DNA from: Pelagibacteraceae bacterium AG-426-G09
Lineage (GTDB): Bacteria; Pseudomonadota; Alphaproteobacteria; Pelagibacterales; Pelagibacteraceae
Assembly (NCBI GenBank): GCA_003210075.1
Contig: QCNR01000001.1
Location: 62,001-126,000, forward strand
Direction: 5' to 3'
Length of the DNA stretch: 64,000 bases
This document shows positions 30,245-39,808 of this stretch, in pieces. The number at the start of each line of letters is the position of its first letter. Position 1 is the first letter of the stretch. The translations under genes were made by a program, and so were the position numbers. Under the pieces are notes generated by a model. It was not told where the DNA came from. It made no database searches and saw only the letters and a program-made list of their open reading frames with translations.

Positions 30245-31114
30245 CTATTTAATTTCATCAATATTCTTAATATTTGATAAAGAATCATTTAATTCACTTA
30301 TATTTTCTCTTTTTGAAATTGCTAAAACTGAAATTGCTAAAGCTAAAACTCCTATTAAAGGTATCGAGGTTACATAACTTAGATTTTCAGAAATTAAAAA
30401 TATATAAATTAAAAAGAATAAAATTGACCTAATAATCACATTTGTTTTAAATACAGCTATAATTGATAGAGAATGTTTAATTAAATTAAAGAAACTCATT
30501 TTTGATGGTCCAAAATATCTACTCCCCCTTATTGATGGAATTGTAGATCTATTTTTTTCTACTTTTGCTAAAGATCCTGAGAAACTGCTCCATGTAGCCT
30601 TTTCATTTATCATTTTTTCAACAGTTGCTTTTGGTAAACAAGTATAGTTTCCAAATTTAATTGATTGCCCTGTGAATATATAAGTAATTAATTTATGAAT
30701 ATTATAAGAAAGTGTAAAAATGAAACCTTCAGATCTTTTTATTCTTTCACCAACTATTGGTTTAGTATTATCATATTTTAAAAATTCTACGAATTTTTCA
30801 ATTTCTTCTGGTCTATCTTCTCCATCTCCGTCCATAGGTATAATGTAATCAAATTCTTGATTTTCAAAAATATATTTCAAACCTGATGCAATGCACCTTG
30901 CATGTCCCCTGTTTTCATTCATTTTTATAATTTTAATTGATTTAATTTTATCAGTACTAGAAATTTCCACTTCACTTTTATCTGTTGAAGCATCATTTAT
31001 AGCTATTATTGAAAACTCATGTTTTAGATTTGAAATAACTGAATTAATATCCTCAATTAATTTTGATGCTGATTGAAAATCATTATAAACAGGTATTAAA
31101 ATTATAATTTTCAT
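30245..31114 (-). CDS. Glycosyltransferase family 2 with C-terminal TM segments
   Basis: IILIPVYNDFQSASKLIEDI...IINDASTDKSE-like...DYIIPMDGDGEDRPEEIEKFV. Confidence 0.88.
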   Translation of the reverse strand: MKIIILIPVYNDFQSASKLIEDINSVISNLKHEFSIIAINDASTDKSEVEISSTDKIKSIKIIKMNENRGHARCIASGLKYIFENQEFDYIIPMDGDGEDRPEEIEKFVEFLKYDNTKPIVGERIKRSEGFIFTLSYNIHKLITYIFTGQSIKFGNYTCLPKATVEKMINEKATWSSFSGSLAKVEKNRSTIPSIRGSRYFGPSKMSFFNLIKHSLSIIAVFKTNVIIRSILFFLIYIFLISENLSYVTSIPLIGVLALAISVLAISKRENISELNDSLSNIKNIDEIK

Positions 31115-31133
31115 TAGGTTTTTTTTATTAAAT

Positions 31134-32135
31134 TTATATCTTACTCAACCAACTATTTTTAGTACTTTCATCTAAAAATGAAGATTTAAAGGAGTTCTCA
31201 ATTAGAATTTTTACATCTTCTAAGCTTAGATTTAAAGCTTTGGTAGTTTCAATCAAATTTGTATTTAAATATCCTCCAAAATAAGCTGGGTCATCTGAAT
31301 TTACCATTACCCTTAAACCTTTATCTAACATTTTTTTTAAATTATGGTTTTCAAGTTTATCAAAAACACAAAGTTTAATATTTGATAATGGACAAACTGT
31401 GAGTGGAATATTTTTTTTTATTAATGTTTCAACAAGTTTTTTATCTTTTAAACATTGAACTCCATGATCTATTCTTTTTACTTTGAGCAAATTTAAACTA
31501 TCCCATATATATTCAGGTGGACCTTCTTCTCCAGCATGCGCTACTGTTACAAAGCCTTCTTTAATAGCTGCCTCAAATAAATTTTTAAATTTTTGAGGTG
31601 GGTTACCTTTTTCTGAGGAATCAAGTCCTACGCCTACAATTTTATCTTTGTGATTTAAAGCTTGTTTTAATATATCAAAACAAGATTCTTCCTCTAAATG
31701 TCTTAAAAAACACATAATAATTTTTGAGGTTATACCGAATTCAGAATTTGCTTTTTTTAAAGCCTTATCTATTCCATTTATGATCGTGTTAAATTTGATG
31801 CCTCTTTCAGTGTGAGACTGGGGGTCAAAAAAAATTTCTGTATGCACAATATTATCTTGATTACATCTCAAAATATATTCCCATGTTAAATCAAAAAAAT
31901 CCTCCTCTGTAATTAGTACATTTGATCCTTGATAATAAATTTTCAAAAAGGAGTCTAAATTTGAGAAATTGTAAGCTGATTTGATTTCTTCTATAGATTT
32001 AAACGGAATTTCAATTTTATTTCTTTTTGATAGTTTGAACATAAGTTCAGGCTCTAAACTTCCTTCTATATGCAGATGTAGTTCAGACTTTGGAATTTTG
32101 TTTATATAATTAATTATATCTTTAGAATTTTTCAT
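31134..32135 (-). CDS. add: Adenosine deaminase
   Basis: IPKSELHLHIEGSLEPELMFKLSKRN...VTVAHAGEEGPPEY...VNSDDPAYFGGYL. Confidence 0.93.
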   Translation of the reverse strand: MKNSKDIINYINKIPKSELHLHIEGSLEPELMFKLSKRNKIEIPFKSIEEIKSAYNFSNLDSFLKIYYQGSNVLITEEDFFDLTWEYILRCNQDNIVHTEIFFDPQSHTERGIKFNTIINGIDKALKKANSEFGITSKIIMCFLRHLEEESCFDILKQALNHKDKIVGVGLDSSEKGNPPQKFKNLFEAAIKEGFVTVAHAGEEGPPEYIWDSLNLLKVKRIDHGVQCLKDKKLVETLIKKNIPLTVCPLSNIKLCVFDKLENHNLKKMLDKGLRVMVNSDDPAYFGGYLNTNLIETTKALNLSLEDVKILIENSFKSSFLDESTKNSWLSKI

Positions 32136-32138
32136 AAA

Positions 32139-33467
32139 TTATTTATATGTTCCTACACAAATTTCATCTATGCAAATATATTCTTTAGCCTCATTGAGAA
32201 TATTATTATTTCTTACAAAGCCTTCCCATTTAGGTCTAGATTTAAGATGATAAGAAAGATTTCCCGCTTTCCATTCATCGCCAATTACAAATTGAATTGG
32301 TTCATCAAAATCTTGATCCCATTCTAATTGCACTTTTTGAGCTATTTGTTTACCAGGATAGTCTGTTCTTTTATTATCTTTTGATATTGAAACGTAGCTA
32401 TAAACAAAAGGAGAAAATAAAAATAAAAATATAAAAACGATTATAAAATTATTTAATTTTTTAAGGTTAATATTTTTTCTTAAAATATAAACTGCAAATA
32501 AACCAATAAATAAATAAAATGGAGTCATCCACATAGTTCTTATTTTTGATCCCATAAATAATGATGTACATAACACTAAAATTAAAGGCACTATGTTAAT
32601 AAAAATTAAAAAAATTAATTTTTTATCTTTAAAATTTATTTTAAATTTTAAATTTTTTGTCAATAGGTAAGCTAGAAAGAAAAATGGTATTAAAATTCCA
32701 ACTTGTTTTAAAAAAAATAAGAAAGGATTTACTAAATGATTAATAATATTAAAATCTGCCGCGCCTGTCCTTGCAAGTCCATAGGTAATTGTGACAAAAT
32801 CATTATTTGTTAGCCAAATTAAATGTGGGATTAATAATAATAAAAATACCTCTAAAGAAATTAAATATGTAAATTGAAACTTTCTCTCTTTCTTAAAGAA
32901 GATTAAATAGAAAAATAATAAATCAATAGAAATTAATAGATATAAAAATAAATATTTTGATAGAAAACCTGCGGCTGCAAAAACTCCTAATAATATTAAG
33001 TCCAATACTTTAGGCTCTTTTTTATTAAAAATTCTCCAAGTAAAATAAACTGTTAAAGCCCAAAAAGGTAATTGACTGACATTTACGTTAAATTCTGGAG
33101 TAGTAAAATTATAAAAATAAATCGATTCTAACAGTAAAACGCTTATAAAACTTAATTTTATACTGTCTAATAATTCATAGGATAGTTTAAATACAAAATA
33201 AAAAGCAACGATAACAAATATTTGACTTAAAAAATAATATGCCCAATCTTGAGATCCAAAAATTGTAAAAAAAATCTCTGCAAAGAATGCGCTCAAGGGT
33301 GGATGTTTATTGAATCCCCAATCTAAATTGCTTCCCCATGCTAAAGCTTCGATTGTATCGAGTGGTAAGTTTTGATTCACTAATGATGGCACAACCGTCC
33401 ATAGAACCAAATGTGTGGTAATAAAAATATAAAATAAATTCAATAATTTTTTTTTATTTTGTCCCAT
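32139..33467 (-). CDS. ArnT/GT39-like membrane glycosyltransferase
   Basis: 442 aa, multi-TM; ALAWGSNLDWGFNKHPPLSAFFAEIFFTIFG. Confidence 0.8.
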   Translation of the reverse strand: MGQNKKKLLNLFYIFITTHLVLWTVVPSLVNQNLPLDTIEALAWGSNLDWGFNKHPPLSAFFAEIFFTIFGSQDWAYYFLSQIFVIVAFYFVFKLSYELLDSIKLSFISVLLLESIYFYNFTTPEFNVNVSQLPFWALTVYFTWRIFNKKEPKVLDLILLGVFAAAGFLSKYLFLYLLISIDLLFFYLIFFKKERKFQFTYLISLEVFLLLLIPHLIWLTNNDFVTITYGLARTGAADFNIINHLVNPFLFFLKQVGILIPFFFLAYLLTKNLKFKINFKDKKLIFLIFINIVPLILVLCTSLFMGSKIRTMWMTPFYLFIGLFAVYILRKNINLKKLNNFIIVFIFLFLFSPFVYSYVSISKDNKRTDYPGKQIAQKVQLEWDQDFDEPIQFVIGDEWKAGNLSYHLKSRPKWEGFVRNNNILNEAKEYICIDEICVGTYK

Positions 33468-33545
33468 TTACAACAATTTATACAATTAATGCATTCTTGA
33501 CAGTACTTAATTGATGAATATATTCACCAGATTTTAAATATTGAA

Positions 33546-33962
33546 ATGGTTAAAATTTCTAAGACATACACTCCTAAAGAAACTGAAAAATATATGTGTC
33601 CAAAACACTTGGCATTTTTCAAAAAGAAACTTCAAGATTGGAAATCTGAGTTAAAAAGAACAAGTAATGAGGCAATCTACAATAGTTCATTAGATGATAA
33701 CAGTACATCTGCAGATATCGTTGACCAGGCAAGTTCCTATACTGAAAAAAATGTTGAGTTTCGAGCAATAAACAGACAGATAAAATTAATAACTAAAATT
33801 GACTCGGCTTTAAAAAAAATTGAAAATGGAACCTATGGTTTTTGTGAAGATACTGGTGAACCAATCGGCTTAAAAAGATTAATGGCAAGACCTGTCGCAA
33901 CACTATGTATAGCAGCTCAAGAAAAACATGAAAAAGAGGAAAAGGTATACGCAGACGACTAA
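33546..33962 (+). CDS. dksA: RNA polymerase-binding transcription factor DksA (zinc-less variant)
   Basis: 138 aa; SADIVDQASSYTEKNVEFRAINRQ...GTYGFCEDTGEPIGLKRLMARPVATLCIAAQE. Confidence 0.93.
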   Translation: MVKISKTYTPKETEKYMCPKHLAFFKKKLQDWKSELKRTSNEAIYNSSLDDNSTSADIVDQASSYTEKNVEFRAINRQIKLITKIDSALKKIENGTYGFCEDTGEPIGLKRLMARPVATLCIAAQEKHEKEEKVYADD

Positions 33963-34588
33963 GGTTTGGGAATTTCAGAATTTTTATCCATAAATTTATA
34001 ACCTCTAATAACAGCTGGTCTTTCTGATATCATTTCATACCATTTACTTAAATTTAAGTAATTCTTTAAACCAATATCGTGCCAATGATGTCTTGCTATC
34101 CATGGCCATGTAGCAATATCTGCAATAGTATAATTTTCACCTGCTAAAAACTTATTTTCATCTAGATGATTATCTAGAACTTTGTATATATTTTGGGTAA
34201 TCTCAAAATATCTTTTTTCTCCTATTTCGCTCAATCCTTTATTAAAACGATAGAAAAAATGGTATTGACCAATAAAAGGTCCTATTGAACCCATCTGCGC
34301 CATGAGCCATTGATCAATTTTTAATTTATTTTTTTTATCATAAAATTTTCCACTTTTTTCGGCTAAATAAATTAAGATTGCTCCAGACTCAAATACAGCT
34401 TCTTTTTTATTTGAGTGATCTACTATTGCAGGAATTTTTGAAAAAGGACTTATTTTTTTAAAATCAGATTTAAATTGATCTCCTTTGGATAAATCTAACT
34501 TTATAACTTTATAATTAAAGTCTATCTCCTCAAGCATAATGCTTACTTTCTTTCCATTTGGTGTGTCAGATGAAAAAAGATCAATCAC
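33959..34588 (-). CDS. Glutathione S-transferase family protein
   Basis: MIDLFSSDTPNGKKVSIMLEEIDFNYKVIKLDLSKGDQ...SKIPAIVDH. Confidence 0.9.
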   Translation of the reverse strand: MIDLFSSDTPNGKKVSIMLEEIDFNYKVIKLDLSKGDQFKSDFKKISPFSKIPAIVDHSNKKEAVFESGAILIYLAEKSGKFYDKKNKLKIDQWLMAQMGSIGPFIGQYHFFYRFNKGLSEIGEKRYFEITQNIYKVLDNHLDENKFLAGENYTIADIATWPWIARHHWHDIGLKNYLNLSKWYEMISERPAVIRGYKFMDKNSEIPKP

Positions 34589-35601
34589 TCTTTTTTTCCA
34601 AGTCTTTTTAATAAATTGGTTGAAGTTGTAGTAAATTCAAATCGATATTTTTCATTTGGTTTTGCTAATTTAAAACAAGCTCTAGCCGCAAGTGCACCTT
34701 CATGAAATCCAGAGAGTATAAGTTTTAATTTGCCAGGATATGTACATATATCTCCTACAGCATAAATGCCTTTTTGATTAGTCTCAAATTTTTCTGTGTC
34801 GACTTTAATTGTTTTTTTATCTAAGTTTAAGCCCCAATTAGCTATAGGACCTAATTTCATAATTAAACCAAAAAAACCCAAGACGAAATCAGTTTTAAGA
34901 TTTTTAGTTTCTTTATTGTCATGAATAATATCTATATTTTCTAGCTGTTTATTGCCAGTCACTGCTTTAAGTTGATATTTAGTATATAGATCAATAATTC
35001 CATTCTTTTGTAGCTCCAGAACTTTATTATAAGTTGATTGTGCTCCTCTAAATTCATCCCTTCTATGTATTAAATTTACCTTTGAGTCTTTTGATAATTC
35101 TACCGCCCAATCTAAAGCACTATCTCCACCTCCAAAAATAGAAACTGTTTTTCCTTTAAAAATAGATTTGTCTTTAACTGAGTAAAAAATAGATGTATTT
35201 TCGTATTTTTCACATTCCTTAGGAATAAACTTTCGAGGCTCAAAAGATCCGACCCCACCAGCTATAATAATATTTGGAGTATCAAACTCAGTTCCTTTAT
35301 TTGTTTTTACTTTCCATTGTCCATTATTTTTTTTAACTTCTTCAACTCTTTCGCTTAAATGAAATTTAATATCAAAAGGTTTTAATTGATTAATTAAATT
35401 GTTCGTCAGTTCTTCGCCTGTACATTCGGGAACTGCGGGAATATCATATATTGGTTTATCTGGATATAATTCGATACATTGTCCACCAATTTTATCTAGG
35501 TTATCAACTATATCACAACTTAGGCCAATTAATTTTAATTGATGAGCTGTAAACAGTCCTGTGGGTCCCGCCCCTATTATTAGCGCATCAGTTTTAATCA
35601 T
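34585..35601 (-). CDS. Ferredoxin--NADP reductase (thioredoxin reductase-like)
   Basis: TDALIIGAGPTGLFTAHQLKLIGLSCDIVDNLDKIGGQCIELYPDKPIYDIPA...GIYAVGDICTYPGKLKLILSGFHEGALAA. Confidence 0.94.
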   Translation of the reverse strand: MIKTDALIIGAGPTGLFTAHQLKLIGLSCDIVDNLDKIGGQCIELYPDKPIYDIPAVPECTGEELTNNLINQLKPFDIKFHLSERVEEVKKNNGQWKVKTNKGTEFDTPNIIIAGGVGSFEPRKFIPKECEKYENTSIFYSVKDKSIFKGKTVSIFGGGDSALDWAVELSKDSKVNLIHRRDEFRGAQSTYNKVLELQKNGIIDLYTKYQLKAVTGNKQLENIDIIHDNKETKNLKTDFVLGFFGLIMKLGPIANWGLNLDKKTIKVDTEKFETNQKGIYAVGDICTYPGKLKLILSGFHEGALAARACFKLAKPNEKYRFEFTTTSTNLLKRLGKKE

Positions 35602-35921
35602 TAAACTTGTTTCTCAGGTAAATTAATTATTAATCCATCCAAATCATCCGAAACTGTTATTTGACAGCTTAGTCTACTACTTGGTTTAGGATCATAAGCT
35701 TGGTCTAACATATCGTCCTCACCTTCAGTTTTTGATGATATTTTATTAAACCAATCTTCTTTGACATAAACATGGCAAGTAGCACAAGCCATAGAACCTC
35801 CACAATCAGCATCAATTCCAGGTATATCGTTTTGAACGGCTCCTTCCATAACAGTTAAACCATTTTTTACATCTATAGTATGGGATTTTCCATTATGTTC
35901 GACGTAAGTTATTTTTGCCAT
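35601..35921 (-). CDS. 2Fe-2S ferredoxin
   Basis: [17 protein letters not shown]...[21 protein letters not shown]. Confidence 0.95.
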   Translation of the reverse strand: MAKITYVEHNGKSHTIDVKNGLTVMEGAVQNDIPGIDADCGGSMACATCHVYVKEDWFNKISSKTEGEDDMLDQAYDPKPSSRLSCQITVSDDLDGLIINLPEKQV

Positions 35922-35940
35922 TCAATTTATATAGTGATTA

Positions 35941-35979
35941 AAAAAAATAGGGCAAGTATGTAAAAACATACTCGCCCTA
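35941..35979 (-). terminator. Rho-independent terminator of proteorhodopsin gene
   Basis: Minus strand TAGGGCGAGTATGT-TTTT-ACATACTTGCCCTA followed by TTTTTTT. Confidence 0.9.
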
Positions 35980-36002
35980 ATATTTAAAACTAGATAATTT
36001 AA

Positions 36003-36773
36003 TTATCTTGCTCTAGCCGATGTATTTTGCATCGCTGCAGCCCAAATAACTAAACCAAATGCGATTTTGTTAATAAAGTCTGCAAGGTTGTAAATCACGT
36101 TAAGTGAATTTGCATCTACTCCACCTGTTAGGTAACCAAATACATAACCTAATGGGTAAATCGCCCAACCTATTGTTACGATCATTCTCATTGCGCTAAA
36201 TGCAGTTGACAAACCCTTGTTACCACTTTTAGCCGCCGCTTTACCAGCTTCACCTGAGAATACTTCATATAAGATGTAGAACCATCCAGCCATACCGATT
36301 ATGAAACCAAGTAGTGCGTTGATGTATCCTGCTTCTCCTAAGTATCCACCGATTAGCATCACTAAAGATCCAATTAATAATCTCCAGAAGATACCACCTG
36401 GTACTTTTCTTACAGCTGCAAGAATTAAATAGAATTCAATCATCTGTAATGGCACAGTGATTAGCCAGTCAATGTATCTGTATACAGTTGGTGACTCACC
36501 AGTTTGTACCCATACACCTCTCATGTACATATAGTGGATAAATGCAATACCAGTTACAAGACCTGCAACCGTTACTGAAGTTTTCCAACCAGATGCAACT
36601 GATCCTCTTTCCATGAAAAAGAATGCAGTAGCAGCTAACATACCCATAGAAATTACCCAGAAAGAAATTCCAACGAAGTCATCAGCGGCTAAGAGAACAG
36701 TTTCTGCGTTTGCAACACCTGTTAAGCCTAATAAAGCAACAGTAGCTACCGCAAAAAGTTTAAGTTTTTTCAT
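36003..36773 (-). CDS. Proteorhodopsin, blue-tuned type (Gln at the spectral-tuning site)
   Basis: 256 aa, signal peptide, 7 TM; YRYIDWLITVPLQMIEFYLILAAV (D97, Q105, E108 equivalents), FIHYMYMRG (H75), ADFINKIAFGLVIW (retinal Lys). Confidence 0.98.
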   Translation of the reverse strand: MKKLKLFAVATVALLGLTGVANAETVLLAADDFVGISFWVISMGMLAATAFFFMERGSVASGWKTSVTVAGLVTGIAFIHYMYMRGVWVQTGESPTVYRYIDWLITVPLQMIEFYLILAAVRKVPGGIFWRLLIGSLVMLIGGYLGEAGYINALLGFIIGMAGWFYILYEVFSGEAGKAAAKSGNKGLSTAFSAMRMIVTIGWAIYPLGYVFGYLTGGVDANSLNVIYNLADFINKIAFGLVIWAAAMQNTSARAR

Positions 36774-36988
36774 ATTAAAAACTCCCTCTTTTGTTTATTT
36801 ATAGTTTAAATTTAAACTACAGAACAACCATTATGGTCATTCCTAAGTTATGGGCTTAATAACAAAATTACTCACTTATTAAAAGTTTTTTTGAGCATTA
36901 AAAAGTATTGATTTTACTAACTTTTTAAAATTAAATACAACCTGTAACATAAAATCTATATTAAAATGGTTCTTATTAACAAATCATA

Positions 36989-38884
36989 ATGGGTCAAAAC
37001 TTTAAACAAATTTACGATAATTCTATAAAAAATCCTGAAGTTTTTTGGAAAAATCTATCTGAAGATATCTTTTGGTTTAAAAAACCAACTAAAATTTTAA
37101 ATAAATCTAATCCACCATTTTATAAATGGTACGAAGATGGCATTACAAATACTTGTTACAATGCTTTGGATCATCATATTGATCAAGGCAAAGGTGAAAG
37201 GATTGCATTAATATACGATAGTCCAATTACAGGTAACAAAGCTCAATTCACATTTAACCAACTAAAAGCAAAAGTTTCTAAATTTGCAGGAGTGCTTGAC
37301 AATCTTGGTGTAAAAAAAGGGGATAGAGTTATTATTTATATGCCAATGATACCAGAGGCTGTGGTAGCTATGTTAGCTTGTGGAAGAGTTGGTGCTATAC
37401 ACTCGGTTGTTTTTGGTGGTTTTGCTTCTAATGAGTTAGCGAGTAGAATTGATGATAGTAAAGCTAAACTTTTGATTACAGCATCATGTGGTTTTGAACC
37501 TGGACGAACTGTAGAATATAGACCATTAGTAGATGGAGCTTTAAAAATTGCAAAGCATCAAGTAGAAAAAGTAATTTTTTTTCAAAGAAAAGGTCAAGAA
37601 ATCAAATTAAATGTACCAAAAGAAATAAGCTGGGACGAAGCTTTATCAAATGCAAAAGATAAGGATTGTGTTGAGGTAGGTTCAAACGACTTTGCCTACA
37701 TACTATATACATCTGGGACGACAGGAATACCAAAAGGAATTGTAAGAGATACAGGTGGTCATATAGTTGCGCTTAAATGGACTATGAAAAATATATATAA
37801 CATTGATGAAGGTGATGTTTGGTGGTCAGCTAGCGATATTGGATGGATTGTTGGTCACTCATATATAGTTTACGCGCCATTATTCAAAGGATGTACAACA
37901 GTTTTATTTGAAGGCAAACCTGTGGGTACCCCTGATGCTGGTGTTTTTTGGAGAATGATTTCAGATTATAAAATTAAATCATTATTTACAGCACCTACCG
38001 CTTTTAGAGCTATTAAAAAAGAAGATCCTGAGGGGAAGTTTTTTTCTAAATATGACTTAAGTTCATTTAAATCTTTATTTTTAGCCGGAGAGAGAGCGGA
38101 CCCAGATACAATTAAATGGGCAGAAAATTTATTGAAAGTTCCAGTAATTGATCATTGGTGGCAAACTGAAACTAGCTGGTCAATAAGTGGAAATTGTACA
38201 GGAATTGAAATGCAAAAAACTAAATATGGGTCAGCTTGCAAACCTGTCCCAGGATATGATGTAAAAATAATTAAACCAGATAATACTTTAGCAAATCCAA
38301 ATGAAATGGGAGATATAGTTGTTAAACTTCCATTGCCTCCAGGAACCTTTCCTACTCTTTGGAATGCTGACCAAAGATATAAAGAAAATTATATGACAAA
38401 TTATGAAGGATACTATCAAACTTATGATGCAGGACATATTGATGAAGATGGATATGTTTGGATCATGTCCAGAACAGATGATATTATAAACGTTGCTGGT
38501 CATAGATTGTCTACTGGCGCAATAGAAGAAGTTTTATCAGAAAATCAATCTGTAGCGGAATGCGCAGTAATTGGAATTAAAGACCAGTTGAAAGGTCAAT
38601 TACCTATTGGTCTTATTGCATTAAAAGCTGGTGTTACTAAAAAAAATGATATTATTTCAAAAGAATGTATTCAAATGGTTAGAGATAAAGTTGGCCCAGT
38701 TGCTGCATTTAAGACTGTAATTGTTGTTAAAAGGTTGCCTAAAACAAGATCAGGTAAAATATTAAGAGGCACTGTAAGAAAGATTGCTGATAGAGAGGAA
38801 TATAAAATGCCAGCAACAATTGATGATCCAGCTATTTTAGATGAAATAAAAGAAAATTTAATTAAAAATAATATTTTAAAATAA
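36989..38884 (+). CDS. prpE: Propionyl-CoA synthetase (acyl-CoA ligase, PrpE/AcsA family)
   Basis: 631 aa; AYILYTSGTTGIPKGIVRDTGGH...DVWWSASDIGWIVGHSYIVYAPL...KTRSGKILRGTVRKIA. Confidence 0.9.
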   Translation: MGQNFKQIYDNSIKNPEVFWKNLSEDIFWFKKPTKILNKSNPPFYKWYEDGITNTCYNALDHHIDQGKGERIALIYDSPITGNKAQFTFNQLKAKVSKFAGVLDNLGVKKGDRVIIYMPMIPEAVVAMLACGRVGAIHSVVFGGFASNELASRIDDSKAKLLITASCGFEPGRTVEYRPLVDGALKIAKHQVEKVIFFQRKGQEIKLNVPKEISWDEALSNAKDKDCVEVGSNDFAYILYTSGTTGIPKGIVRDTGGHIVALKWTMKNIYNIDEGDVWWSASDIGWIVGHSYIVYAPLFKGCTTVLFEGKPVGTPDAGVFWRMISDYKIKSLFTAPTAFRAIKKEDPEGKFFSKYDLSSFKSLFLAGERADPDTIKWAENLLKVPVIDHWWQTETSWSISGNCTGIEMQKTKYGSACKPVPGYDVKIIKPDNTLANPNEMGDIVVKLPLPPGTFPTLWNADQRYKENYMTNYEGYYQTYDAGHIDEDGYVWIMSRTDDIINVAGHRLSTGAIEEVLSENQSVAECAVIGIKDQLKGQLPIGLIALKAGVTKKNDIISKECIQMVRDKVGPVAAFKTVIVVKRLPKTRSGKILRGTVRKIADREEYKMPATIDDPAILDEIKENLIKNNILK

Positions 38885-38894
38885 ATTAAATACT

Positions 38895-39791
38895 TTAAGA
38901 TTTTACTTTATTTTTTGAAGGTATAACAACTGCCAAAATCCCCCCAATTATTATCATTGAACTGCCAATAATTTCACGCCAACCAAATGGCTCATCTGTT
39001 AGTATGCTTGAGCTTATAACACCAACCAATATTTCGTTTAGAAATAAAATTGAGCACAATCCTGCACCTAGTTGTGTTGGTGCCCAGAGTATTATTATTC
39101 CAGATGGTATAAAATAAAAAACAGATAAAATAACTAAAAATATTGACATAGAAATAAAAGCTTTAAATAATGGTAGCTGACCTAAGTAGTCTGATAAAAA
39201 GAAACCGGCAACGATATTAAATAAAGCACCATAAAAAAAAAATGAAAATATAATTGGAAAAACACCATCAGTTTTAATTACTTCAAGTCTTATCATTCCA
39301 CCTGCAAAAATAGCACCTCCAACCAATGCAATAAAATCTCCAGCATTTTGTGGTAGCGGAAAAATTGTATTCTTGCTAAACACAATCCACAAACCACCAA
39401 TTGCTAAAGTCAAGGTAAAAACTCTTTCCCAACCATGTCTTTTTTTTAAAAACAAAGTCTCAAAAATAGTTGTCCATATAGGTGACATATAAAAAAGAAT
39501 TAATGCACGAACAACGTCTGTTAAAAGGAAACTTAAAGCATAACAAACAAAACCTCCTCCAAGAAGTAAACCAGTAAACGGAAGTTCAAAACCTGTATTT
39601 TTTCCTTTAACTGCTCTCCATATAGCAATTGGTAATAATAATAAAAATCCAATTACCATTTGTGAGATAGTTCCCCATCCGCCTGTTAGTCCTCCATCTT
39701 CAAGAATTCTTTGAGGCAACCAGTAAATTCCCCAAGCCCCTGCTGCTATTGCTAAAGCAATAGAAATTTTATAATGGTGAGGGTGTCTCAT
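38895..39791 (-). CDS. DMT/EamA family transporter
   Basis: 298 aa, about 10 TM segments. Confidence 0.85.
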   Translation of the reverse strand: MRHPHHYKISIALAIAAGAWGIYWLPQRILEDGGLTGGWGTISQMVIGFLLLLPIAIWRAVKGKNTGFELPFTGLLLGGGFVCYALSFLLTDVVRALILFYMSPIWTTIFETLFLKKRHGWERVFTLTLAIGGLWIVFSKNTIFPLPQNAGDFIALVGGAIFAGGMIRLEVIKTDGVFPIIFSFFFYGALFNIVAGFFLSDYLGQLPLFKAFISMSIFLVILSVFYFIPSGIIILWAPTQLGAGLCSILFLNEILVGVISSSILTDEPFGWREIIGSSMIIIGGILAVVIPSKNKVKS

Positions 39792-39808
39792 AACTATTAT
39801 TAATATTT

